64,000 nt of DNA from CAUZIZ01 sp965219005. Its GTDB lineage: Bacteria > Acidobacteriota > UBA6911 > RPQK01 > JAJDTT01. Positions 34,939 through 42,788 of the stretch are shown piece by piece (within the stretch, counting starts at the first letter, position 1; the number at the start of each line of letters is the position of its first letter). The DNA lies in contig CBDCMS010000002.1 in the NCBI GenBank assembly GCA_965219005.1, forward strand, positions 186,001 through 250,000, given 5' to 3'. Below the pieces are notes generated by a model. The model was not told the DNA's origin and did no database searches. It was given only the letters and a program-made list of their open reading frames with translations. The translations under genes were made by a program, and so were the position numbers.

Positions 34939-36600
34939 CTACCGCTTTTCAAAGCAATAGAGGTGGCGCTGTCCGAAACACGCGTCAACTCCGTCATTGG
35001 TCCATGGGCTGAATTGAGAATTTGGGTCGCCCAACGTGGACCCTATTGGCAAACCCCCAACCGTGGTCCAGGCCACGCAATGAAACCCCGCGTTCATGCC
35101 GTTACTTAGTGTTCCTGACCATACGCCGAGGCCGTTGAACAGTGGATCAGGGGGGGCGCCTGTTTCAGTGCAGCTAATTGCGCTATCGAGGAGCCCGTCG
35201 AGTAAGTCATTTAGGTCGGTGGCGATCGTCCCGTGAGGGGGACAAGTGGTTGTCCATCCCCCGATGCCACTTCCGATCCGATCTTTCGCGTCTACCGTGT
35301 TGGTGGATAGCCACGCTGCGAAAGTTCCGGTTAGCCCCGTATTGGTTGCCAGACAATTACAAATCTGATCTGCTCTGAGGAGGGGGTTTGTTCCTGTAAC
35401 GGTACAGCCACCCAGTGTTTCATTGGCTAGGTCTCCCTGGTGTACTGTGCTGGTCACGAAGGCAAGTGGTGGCACTGGAGCCGCGGTGGCCGTGGCGGTT
35501 GATGTCGGGGTGGGAGTGGAAGTCGCGGTACTGGTTGAGGTGGAGGTGGGAGTCTGAGTCGGCGTAGAGGTTGCGGTCGAAGTTGCGGTTTGGGTGGACG
35601 TGCTGGTCGGCGTGGTCGTTGCGGTGGCCGTCGCTGTGCTGGTCGCGGTTGAGGTAGGAGTGGATGTTGTCGTACTGGTGGATGTGGGTATGGGAGTCTC
35701 GGTCGGGGTAGAGGTTGAGGTCGCCGTGGACGTGGGCGTGTTTGTCGTAGTTTGAGTCGGAGTGGGGGTAGGTGTCGGAGGATCTCCCTGAACAGGAACG
35801 CAAAGCTCCCGTTCCTTCACCGTGTCCACTTTCTTCGGGCCGAATTGGTCGTGGACAAAGATGTTCCTGACCCTCTGGTGTCTGGGTTCCCCCCAAGCCG
35901 GTTTGACCCGATAGCAGAGCAGCTGGCTCTCTGGATTCTTAATCCCCTCGTGTTCCTTATTCACGGCATTGCAGAGCCGAGTCGGTCGTTTGACATCGAA
36001 CAGCTTGGGCTGGTTAAACTGGTCCACTACAGAGATCTGAATTGGATCTCCGCTATCGTCATCATCGTCATCGTTATCGTCGTCGTTGTCGTCGTCATCG
36101 TCATCGTCATCCCCGTGCGGCCCATGGGGCTTTCTCACCGGATAACATAGAAAATGGTCCAGGTCGATGTCGGCAATGACGGGTGCGTCGGGAGGGGCGC
36201 TCAAGTTCTTGGAGGCAGGGACCAGCAAGCGATTCGCTCTTTTGAGCTTCAAGAGGTGCTGTCCGAATCGATCCTCGACTGAGACGTTCTCGGGCAGATC
36301 GAACCTGGGGCCCCTGATCCGGTAACTGATCAGGTGGGTCTCTGGGTCGGTGATTCCTTCACCGTCCACGTCCGCCGGGTTGAGCAGCGCGACGGGTTTC
36401 CTTACTCTGAATTCGCCCTCTCCGAATCGGTCTGCCAAAAACACATTTCGACTCTCGAACGGCGGCTCGCCGCGAGACTTCTTGATCTGGTAGGAAAGGA
36501 AAGGATCCGGAGGATCAGAGGCGGACGTCCCGCCTCCTATTACGAGTACCAGGACCAAAACCAACAACCCGGTGATGACGCAAACTCTTTCTAGATTCAT
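34939..36600 (-). CDS. Secreted repeat protein with Asp tract, Thr/Pro linker and DUF1554-like end
   Basis: The ATG at 36600 starts a signal peptide (CVITGLLVLVLVLVIGGG). Residues ~30-285 hold four imperfect ~60-residue repeats of pattern 'L-x-Y-x-V/I ... V-x-V-x-D-Q/R-F-G ... LC-x-P'. A run of about 19 Asp/Asn residues (36053-36112) interrupts the third. Then comes a ~110-residue Thr/Pro/Ser linker (TPTPTSTATST type, 35480-35790). The C-terminal ~165 residues (AFVTSTVHQGDLANE, RADQICNCLATNTGL, AAWLSTNTVDAKDRI) resemble the DUF1554 family known from Leptospira. Probably cell-surface or extracellular, possibly calcium-binding through the acidic run. Function unknown. Confidence 0.7.
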   Translation of the reverse strand: MNLERVCVITGLLVLVLVLVIGGGTSASDPPDPFLSYQIKKSRGEPPFESRNVFLADRFGEGEFRVRKPVALLNPADVDGEGITDPETHLISYRIRGPRFDLPENVSVEDRFGQHLLKLKRANRLLVPASKNLSAPPDAPVIADIDLDHFLCYPVRKPHGPHGDDDDDDDDNDDDNDDDDDDSGDPIQISVVDQFNQPKLFDVKRPTRLCNAVNKEHEGIKNPESQLLCYRVKPAWGEPRHQRVRNIFVHDQFGPKKVDTVKERELCVPVQGDPPTPTPTPTQTTTNTPTSTATSTSTPTETPIPTSTSTTTSTPTSTATSTATATATTTPTSTSTQTATSTATSTPTQTPTSTSTSTATSTPTPTSTATATAAPVPPLAFVTSTVHQGDLANETLGGCTVTGTNPLLRADQICNCLATNTGLTGTFAAWLSTNTVDAKDRIGSGIGGWTTTCPPHGTIATDLNDLLDGLLDSAISCTETGAPPDPLFNGLGVWSGTLSNGMNAGFHCVAWTTVGGLPIGSTLGDPNSQFSPWTNDGVDACFGQRHLYCFEKR

Positions 36601-36800
36601 CCCCTTCCCTTCCAAAGCACTTTCTACGTTCATCTCTTACAGCACGGACCACTATCTCCGTAAAGCGCAAGATTGGGGTGGAAGGCAAAGGCAAAGGCAA
36701 GTTTGAAGGCGAGGGCAAGGGCAAGGGTGAGGCGCTAAACAGGTACCCAAGCGGAGGGGTTCGAAGGGATGTCGAATCGAGTTCGACTCACTCTTGCTCA
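36601..36800. other. Low-complexity gap with hexamer repeats
   Basis: The stretch 36678-36732 consists of repeated GGCAAA/GGCAAG hexamers (GGCAAAGGCAAAGGCAAG, GGGCAAGGGCAAGGG). A similar hexamer tract in inverse orientation (TTTGGC) lies at 47690-47740. No gene is visible. Confidence 0.55.
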
Positions 36801-36808
36801 CTTTCGTT

Positions 36809-36884
36809 GTAGCGGTGGTCTCCAGGCCGCCGTCGGTCGAGCTAGGCTCGACCGAAGTACTTCGGCCTGGAGACCAAAGCTACG
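36809..36884. repeat. GGTCTCC hairpin repeat, copy 2
   Basis: GTAGCGGTGGTCTCCAGGCC at the left pairs with GGCCTGGAGACCAAAGCTAC at the right, around a loop with its own hairpin (GGTCGAGC/GCTCGACC). It matches the layout of the 29832-29917 copy. The remaining bases to 37148 hold a further small hairpin (CTTCGCC/GGCGAAG-like near 36965) and no gene. Confidence 0.8.
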
Positions 36885-37148
36885 TCAGAGACCGTCTCTA
36901 CCAAGCTTTCGACTTCATTCGCACCTACCTTACCGTCCCTTCGGGACTTCGGGACCCTTCTCTTCGCCTGAAGGCGAGGGGTTTCCACCATCCCGACAGT
37001 GTCGTGCACCGTGGGCTTTTAGGAGGATGATTCCGCAGATCCGCTGCCCGTCAACGTCCTCGGCTTGACAAACTGTCAGGCTTTTCTGTTCAATCGTCTT
37101 ACACCACCGCATCCTGCCCCGCTTCCGAAGCCTATTCTCGTTGCTCAG

Positions 37149-38213
37149 ATGTGGTTCGGATCCTCCAACTCGACCCTGGTCGGTGTAGATATCGGTTCCT
37201 CTGCCATCAAACTGGTCGATCTCAAACACCTCGGGGCAAACCAGTACGAACTTGCCTCCCTGGTCCGGCAACCCCTCCCCCGGGGAAGCATCGTGGAGGG
37301 CGAGGTTCGCTCCGAATCGGAGGTCGTCGACGCAATCCAGCGTAGCTTCCAGGCTGCCAGGACTCGCAAACGCAAGATCGCGACCTCGCTCCCAGGGAGC
37401 TCTGTGATCATCAAGACGGTCTCCCTACCCGCCCGAGGCGAACAAGAACTGGCGCGAGGGATACGATGGGAGGCTGAGTACTCAATTCCTTTCGATATGT
37501 CGGACGTGCACCTGGACTATCAGGTGCTGAACGAAGACCCGAAGGGCAAGGGAGTGAAGGCCATCCTGGTTGCCGCAAAGCGGGATAAGATTGCAGAACG
37601 GATCAAACTCGCTTCCCTGGCCAACCGTATCCCGGTCGTTATAGACGTCGACTGTTTCGCGCTCTTGAACGCCTACGAGTACAACTACCAGCCGGGTCCC
37701 GCTGACGTCGTAACCCTCCTCGACGTGGGCAGTTCCGTCACGCATCTGATCCTCCTCCAGGGCAGGGAGCTTCTCTTTACCCGAAACATCGCTGTGGGAG
37801 GAGACTACTACAGCGACTTCTTGAGAAAACAACTCGACCTTTCTTACGAAGCAGCTGAACAGGCCAAGTTGGGGCTGGGCGGCCTCGAAGAACCGATCAA
37901 GGGGCAGGCCGCGGCGATTCTCCAGTCGGTTTCCGATCTGCTCGTACTCGAAATCGAACGGACTCTGGACTATTTCAAGGCGAGCTCGGACGGAGTCATC
38001 CCCCAGCGAATGCTTCTCAGCGGCGGTGGCGCCAGAGTTAGAGGTCTGCGAAACTCGCTGCAGCGCAAATTGCAAGTGCAGGTCCAGTTTCTGGACCCCT
38101 TCAAGAAGATCCAGGTAGCCCCCCAGTCCTATCCTTCCAAGCACCTGACTGGGCTCGCAGGCCAGTCTGCCGTTTCCCTGGGACTAGCGTTGCGATCGGC
38201 TCGGCGAAGATGA
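37149..38213 (+). CDS. pilM: Type IV pilus assembly protein PilM
   Basis: This is an actin-like cytoplasmic ATPase-fold protein that binds the PilN N-terminus and links the pilus machine to the inner membrane. Residues ~10-35 (LVGVDIGSSAIKLVDLK) are the phosphate-1 motif, TLLDVGSSVTHLIL is phosphate-2, and LLSGGGARVRGL is the adenosine motif. ATG 37149 (MWFGSSNSTLVG) is the family start; the longer frame from 37065 is rejected. 354 residues. It overlaps pilN by four bases. Confidence 0.93.
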   Translation: MWFGSSNSTLVGVDIGSSAIKLVDLKHLGANQYELASLVRQPLPRGSIVEGEVRSESEVVDAIQRSFQAARTRKRKIATSLPGSSVIIKTVSLPARGEQELARGIRWEAEYSIPFDMSDVHLDYQVLNEDPKGKGVKAILVAAKRDKIAERIKLASLANRIPVVIDVDCFALLNAYEYNYQPGPADVVTLLDVGSSVTHLILLQGRELLFTRNIAVGGDYYSDFLRKQLDLSYEAAEQAKLGLGGLEEPIKGQAAAILQSVSDLLVLEIERTLDYFKASSDGVIPQRMLLSGGGARVRGLRNSLQRKLQVQVQFLDPFKKIQVAPQSYPSKHLTGLAGQSAVSLGLALRSARRR

Positions 38214-38752
38214 TTCAGATTAACCTGTTGAGCCAGTATCCCCATAGTGCAAGGCCCAGAACTTTGGGTTGGCCTGGTCCCAGGAAGATTGGAACGCTAC
38301 TCCTCCTGGTGGTCTTGGGCTACCTGGGCTGGCAGTACCTGACCCTCCTCCACCGAAGATCCCAAGCCGCGGCCAGGATAGAGGTGCTAGGGAAACAACG
38401 GAAAGAAGCCGAAGCCACTCAGGCCAGGCTGGCCGAGGTCAAACTCAGACTGACCCAATTGGAAAAGCAGCTTGAAGCGATAGAGCATCTCAGGACGCGG
38501 CAGAAGGGCCTACTCGGTCTGCTCAACGCAATCACTGAGAGCCTGCCTCGCCTCCCCACTCTCTGGCTGACCGTGCTCGAAGAAAGAGATCGGATTGTGA
38601 GCATCGAAGGAGAGGCCGATAGCCTCGCTGGTATCACCAATTTCATCACTACCTTAAAGCGTAGCCCAGCCCTGACACGAGTCGATCTGTCCAGTTGGGA
38701 AGCTAGCGGCGACATACTTAGGTTCCAAGCTGAGTCTGAGATTTCAGATTGA
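38210..38752 (+). CDS. pilN: Type IV pilus assembly protein PilN
   Basis: PilN is an inner-membrane component. The N-terminus MIQINLLSQYP is the PilM-binding motif (INLL). One transmembrane helix covers residues ~26-45 (IGTLLLLVVLGYLGWQYLTL), followed by a coiled coil to ~95 and a periplasmic ferredoxin-like domain. 180 residues. Four-base overlap with pilM and three bases before pilO. Confidence 0.9.
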   Translation: MIQINLLSQYPHSARPRTLGWPGPRKIGTLLLLVVLGYLGWQYLTLLHRRSQAAARIEVLGKQRKEAEATQARLAEVKLRLTQLEKQLEAIEHLRTRQKGLLGLLNAITESLPRLPTLWLTVLEERDRIVSIEGEADSLAGITNFITTLKRSPALTRVDLSSWEASGDILRFQAESEISD

Positions 38753-38755
38753 TCC

Positions 38756-39352
38756 ATGCGCGAGCAGGTTGGCCGCGAACGCGGCTCAAAACGAAGTAAC
38801 CGTTCTATCAGGATAATCGTCTTGATCGCGCTGCTTTCGGTTCTATTCCATGTCGTTTTCATCTGGCCCCTAGAAACTGAACTCGACTCACTGGCGAGAC
38901 AGGAGCAGGATCTGAAGGTTGCCCTCTCTCAGAGAAGGAGCAACCGAAGAGCCCTATCCCAATCGATCCAGAGCCTCGACCGGGCTCAGACCAGGTTGGA
39001 CCAGCTTCAGACCGCCTTCCCCGGGAGAGAGGACCCCTTCATCATGTCTCAGATTCAACAGCTGGCCCGAAGCTCGCACCTAAAGATCAAGCGCTTCGTC
39101 CCTCTCGACAGCGTCCCTGGCCCCTTCTACCAGGAACATCCCAACCGGATCTCGCTGGAAGGAGGATTCCACAACCTGGGCCGCTTTCTCGAGGAGGTAG
39201 GCGAATGCGAACAGATCATTAACATCACGAACGTCGCGATCACAGGGGTGCCCGGGGATCCGAGTCCGGGGACCAGCCTCCAGGCCCGGATGACCGCTTC
39301 GACCTTTATCTTGGTAGATCCTGCGTCTGATCTAGAAGAGGGGACAGATTGA
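38756..39352 (+). CDS. pilO: Type IV pilus assembly protein PilO
   Basis: PilO is the heterodimer partner of PilN. It has one transmembrane helix at ~residues 18-40 (IIVLIALLSVLFHVVFIWPL), a coiled coil (DSLARQEQDLKVAL...) and a C-terminal domain with SLEGGFHNLGRFLEEVGE. 198 residues. Its TGA stop overlaps the TTG start of the next gene. Confidence 0.88.
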   Translation: MREQVGRERGSKRSNRSIRIIVLIALLSVLFHVVFIWPLETELDSLARQEQDLKVALSQRRSNRRALSQSIQSLDRAQTRLDQLQTAFPGREDPFIMSQIQQLARSSHLKIKRFVPLDSVPGPFYQEHPNRISLEGGFHNLGRFLEEVGECEQIINITNVAITGVPGDPSPGTSLQARMTASTFILVDPASDLEEGTD

Positions 39353-41010
39353 GTCTCTTCATAATCCTGGCGCTCAGCGGGACTCTCGCATGCGCCGAGT
39401 TGGCTCGAACTGAGAAATACGAATCCCGTGGGAAAAGGGATCCCTTTCTTCGAATACCTGTTGAAACAGGATCTCCCCAACGCCCCACGCCTAACGCTCC
39501 GCCTCAGGCCCCCTCGGATACCATCGCTGGACTCTCAATTGAACAGGTTTCCGTGGCGGGCCTAGCCTCCAGTGGAGGCAGAAAATTGGCACTCCTCCAA
39601 GGCAACGGGACTCGCACCTATCTGGCCCTCATCGGAAGCAGACTCCGGGACGGGGAGATCACAGAGCTCTCGCCCGCTTCGGTTACGTTCGTCCATCGGG
39701 AGGACGCTCACAGAGTCGTCAAGTGGGTTTCTCAGTCCTCCCAAGGTAGGCGCCCGCATCCAACATCTCCCCCGTCCTCGAGCTCACGAACCAGTGACAA
39801 GAAGCCCCAGGCTGCAAACCACCGCCCGGAGTCAGAGGGCCCTGCTGAGCTCATCTCTCTCAAACTGGTGGAGGTTTCCCTGTCCGACTTTTTCCGGGTC
39901 CTCTCTGAACTGGGCAATCTGAACCTCTTGATCGACCCCGATATCTCGGGAAAGCTGACTCTACACGTCCAATCGGTACCCTGGCCTCAAATCTTCGACG
40001 CGGTCCTCAGCAGCTACGGGCTGGAGGAAACCACGCTCGGGAAGATCGTTCGTATTTCCAGGAGGGAGACCCGGGCTGCCGAGAGAAAGGCGAAGCGACT
40101 TCTCGAGAAAACCTCGCTGCTGGATCAACCGCTCGTCACCCGAGCCACACAGCTCAATTACGCCACGGGCAAGGAAATCGTGAGCACGCTGGAGAATCAA
40201 CTTTCTGAACGGGGTCAGCTTCACCTGGATGAACGGACCAATACGCTGATCATCACGGACTCCCCCGACAAGGTAGAACAGATCGACCAGCTGGTAGTCG
40301 GACTCGATCTACCAGAATCTCAGGTCGAAATCGAGGCAAGAATCATTCAGGCAACCACTAGTTTCGTTCGCGAGCTCGGCACGAAATTGGGGCTGGCCCT
40401 GGGGTTTCCTGCGAGCGCCATTCGAGGGACCCTAAACGTCACGATGCCGGCTCAGCAGCCCCTGGCGACCGCCGGAGTCACGATCGGCCGGTTGATAGAC
40501 ACTGCACTTCTGGACGCAATGATCTCGGCTGCGGAGACGAGAGGTGAGGTGCGAATCCTCTCGAGGCCCAGGGTGAGTGCGCAAAATAATGCAGAAGCGA
40601 TCATCACCCAGGGAGCCAGAATCCCGATCCCGGTTCAGGAGAACTTCACAACTACCGTACGGTTCGAAACCGCTGCCCTGCGACTCGTGGTCACTCCCAC
40701 TATCACACGGAAGGAAACAATTGTTCTCAAGATCAGAGTAGAGAATAATGTTCCTGATTTCACACGCACGGTCCTGGGGATACCGACGATCCTGACGAGC
40801 GAATCGCAGACGGTAGTCCTGCTCCCCAACGCCGGGACCACGGTGATCGGAGGGATCTTCCTGGAAACCGAACGCAAGCAAAAACAAAGGGTGCCTGGTC
40901 TGGGAAGGATCCCCATCATGGGCGTCCTCTTCAGGAGAAGCTTCCAGCAGAGGGAAACCCAGGAGATTTTGTTTTTCATCACGGCCAGAATTAAAGAAAC
41001 CATTGGATAA
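39349..41010 (+). CDS. pilQ: PilP-PilQ-like fusion secretin
   Basis: This is the outer-membrane secretin through which the pilus passes. TTG 39349 has GAGGGG five bases upstream and overlaps the pilO stop. A signal peptide (SLFIILALSGTLACA) is followed at ~30-130 by a PilP-like lipoprotein domain (RDPFLRI, then SIEQVSVAGLAS, ALLQGNGTRTYLALIGSRL), which is normally a separate gene between pilO and pilQ. Then come a Ser/Pro linker, the secretin N0 domain (LVEVSLSDFFRVLSELGNLNLLIDPDISGKL), an N1-type domain and the secretin core with VPGLGRIPIMGVLFR. 553 residues. No separate pilP is present, consistent with a fusion. Confidence 0.85.
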   Translation: MSLFIILALSGTLACAELARTEKYESRGKRDPFLRIPVETGSPQRPTPNAPPQAPSDTIAGLSIEQVSVAGLASSGGRKLALLQGNGTRTYLALIGSRLRDGEITELSPASVTFVHREDAHRVVKWVSQSSQGRRPHPTSPPSSSSRTSDKKPQAANHRPESEGPAELISLKLVEVSLSDFFRVLSELGNLNLLIDPDISGKLTLHVQSVPWPQIFDAVLSSYGLEETTLGKIVRISRRETRAAERKAKRLLEKTSLLDQPLVTRATQLNYATGKEIVSTLENQLSERGQLHLDERTNTLIITDSPDKVEQIDQLVVGLDLPESQVEIEARIIQATTSFVRELGTKLGLALGFPASAIRGTLNVTMPAQQPLATAGVTIGRLIDTALLDAMISAAETRGEVRILSRPRVSAQNNAEAIITQGARIPIPVQENFTTTVRFETAALRLVVTPTITRKETIVLKIRVENNVPDFTRTVLGIPTILTSESQTVVLLPNAGTTVIGGIFLETERKQKQRVPGLGRIPIMGVLFRRSFQQRETQEILFFITARIKETIG

Positions 41011-41179
41011 CTGTCCGGTTAAAAGTCAAATGATTTCAAGTGATTAGCGATGTGACCTATTTGGCCTTACAAGTCCCAATGCCCAAGTGCTTGAAGAATC
41101 AGGATTTGCTCGAACGGGGTAGTTCTGAGAATTGGCGTCAGCTTCTGGCATGACCGGCGCCCTGAGTGCCTAGGAGGGA

Positions 41180-41375
41180 GGTGAATCCTGAAAGGATTCC
41201 GTATTTCAGCCCAGGGTTTCCGAACCCTGGGTCAACGGCGCCACCCCCGGATTTCAACCCTGAAAGGGTTGCGTACAGAACGCAAACAAGTAGGTCAGGA
41301 CGCAACCCTTACAGGGTTTATTATTAAGGGGTTAACTCTCTTTCCCAGGGTTCGGAAACCCTTATATGTGTTATT
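41180..41375. repeat. Cluster of REP-like small palindromes
   Basis: Five short hairpins in a row: GAATCCTGAAAGGATTC, CCCAGGGTTTCCGAACCCTGGG, CAACCCTGAAAGGGTTG, CAACCCTTACAGGGTT and CCAGGGTTCGGAAACCCT. The flanking phrase CCGTATTTCAGCCC recurs after the IS110 transposase as GGGCTGGAATACGC (inverse orientation). This suggests the IS110 element landed inside the array. Confidence 0.7.
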
Positions 41376-41394
41376 TGTTGAAAGGAATTCGGGT

Positions 41395-41525
41395 CAGAAC
41401 GTCTGATCCGAGCCGACCACGAGATCGTGAAACCCTCGGTCCGTCGAGACCGGAGCCCAGCGAGATCCGTGGTCGGCCCATTTCATGTCAACCCGAACAG
41501 TCGCCTGGGCCTCCGTCAAAGAGAG
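41395..41525 (+). ncRNA. Candidate IS110 bridge RNA
   Basis: Directly upstream of the IS110 transposase, GCCGACCACG at 41412-41421 pairs with CGTGGTCGGC at 41468-41477 (10 bp). Within its loop CTCGGTC pairs imperfectly with GACCGGAG (near 41434-41456). IS110-group elements encode a bridge RNA in their left non-coding end with one loop for the target and one for the donor DNA. The size, place and structure fit; the guide bases cannot be proven without the empty site. Confidence 0.6.
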
Positions 41526-41550
41526 AGCCCGAATATAAGGAAGGGTCTCC

Positions 41551-42540
41551 ATGAAACAACTCAAAGGTAATCCTATCAACAAAACCTGGATGAGTCAGCC
41601 CGCAGCGGGCATTGATGTCAGCAAGGATCGGCTGGATCTGTGTCTGCTGCCACGGGAGGAACACTCGGAGCACTCCAACGCGGGGGAAGGAATCGCAGAG
41701 ATCCTCCGCCGTCTGGAGGGGATCGCGGGATTGGTCTCGGTGGTGGTGGAAGCCTCGGGGGGTTATGAGAAGCGGGTCCTGAGAGAGTTCAATGAGGCGG
41801 GGATCCCCGTCTGTTGCGTGAATCCTCGACAAGCTCGAGACCTCGCGAAGGGTCTGGGAATCCTAGCCAAGAATGATCGTCTGGATGCCCACGTCCTGGG
41901 GCGTTGTGGGCAGCTGGGGATTCATCGTATCAGTAAGCAGGAAACCGCGTACTATCAGCAGTTACAAGCCTACAATCGCAGACGCAGGCAACTGATTGAG
42001 TGTCGTAAGATCGAGCGGACTCGTCGCCATCAGTATGAGGATCAGGAGCTGCGTCAAGGAGTGGAGCGAATCCTTGGCCTGCTGGATCAAGAACTGAAAG
42101 AGGTTGAGCAGAAGGTGGAGGAATTGCTGCGGCTCGATGCGGAGCTACTTCGGCGCCAGGAGGTGGTGCAAAGCTGCCCGGGGATAGGGGAGCGAAGCAG
42201 TCAGATCGTGGTGTGTGAGCTGCCTGAGTTGGGCAGGGTCAATCGCAGAGAAGTCGCTTCCCTGGTGGGATTGGCCCCTTGGGATCAGGACAGCGGCGAG
42301 GGACTCCAGCCTCGTGCCATCTGGGGAGGACGGCGTCAACTCCGTAATCAGCTCTACATGTGCACGCTCTCAGCGATCCGACACAATCCGCAGATTCGCA
42401 CCTTTTACAATCGCCTTGTCGCCTCCGGAAAAGAGCCTAAAGTGGCCCTGATAGCGTCCATGAGAAAGCTCCTCGTCACGCTCAACACGATGGTCAAAAA
42501 CGATGATCTTTGGAGAGCACCGTTAGCGGCAGAATCTTGA
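41551..42540 (+). CDS. IS110-family transposase (DEDD recombinase)
   Basis: This 329-residue enzyme makes RNA-guided insertions. The N-terminal RuvC-like tetrad is visible as D22 (AAGIDVSKD), E67 (VVVEASGG), D109 and D112 (AKNDRLDA), spaced as in IS621. The C-terminal Tnp domain has SCPGIGERSSQIV and the likely catalytic serine in WDQDSGEGL. A coiled-coil region (ELKEVEQKVEELLRL) separates the two. It looks intact. The non-coding structured leader upstream identifies the IS110 rather than IS1111 subgroup. Confidence 0.93.
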   Translation: MKQLKGNPINKTWMSQPAAGIDVSKDRLDLCLLPREEHSEHSNAGEGIAEILRRLEGIAGLVSVVVEASGGYEKRVLREFNEAGIPVCCVNPRQARDLAKGLGILAKNDRLDAHVLGRCGQLGIHRISKQETAYYQQLQAYNRRRRQLIECRKIERTRRHQYEDQELRQGVERILGLLDQELKEVEQKVEELLRLDAELLRRQEVVQSCPGIGERSSQIVVCELPELGRVNRREVASLVGLAPWDQDSGEGLQPRAIWGGRRQLRNQLYMCTLSAIRHNPQIRTFYNRLVASGKEPKVALIASMRKLLVTLNTMVKNDDLWRAPLAAES

Positions 42541-42788
42541 TAATGCTTGACAAAACCAACACAGTCGCTGGGCTGGAATACGCAATCCCGTTGGGATTGA
42601 CCTCGCTTGGTCTGATGGGCCACATTTCCCATCCCTTCCTATGCCAGCGTCGAACCGAACCCGCACGAATTGGACAACGGCGGAACTACCAGTTGAAGTC
42701 GTGTCCAGTTTATTATCCTTTTAACTGACTTATTATAATCATGTTGTCACGATATCTGAATAGTTCAACCGGACAGCAGTAAAATCCA

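Noticed and set aside
41180..41375. A CRISPR array
   Set aside because: The repeats are self-complementary, unequal in length and lack regular spacers; no cas gene is nearby.
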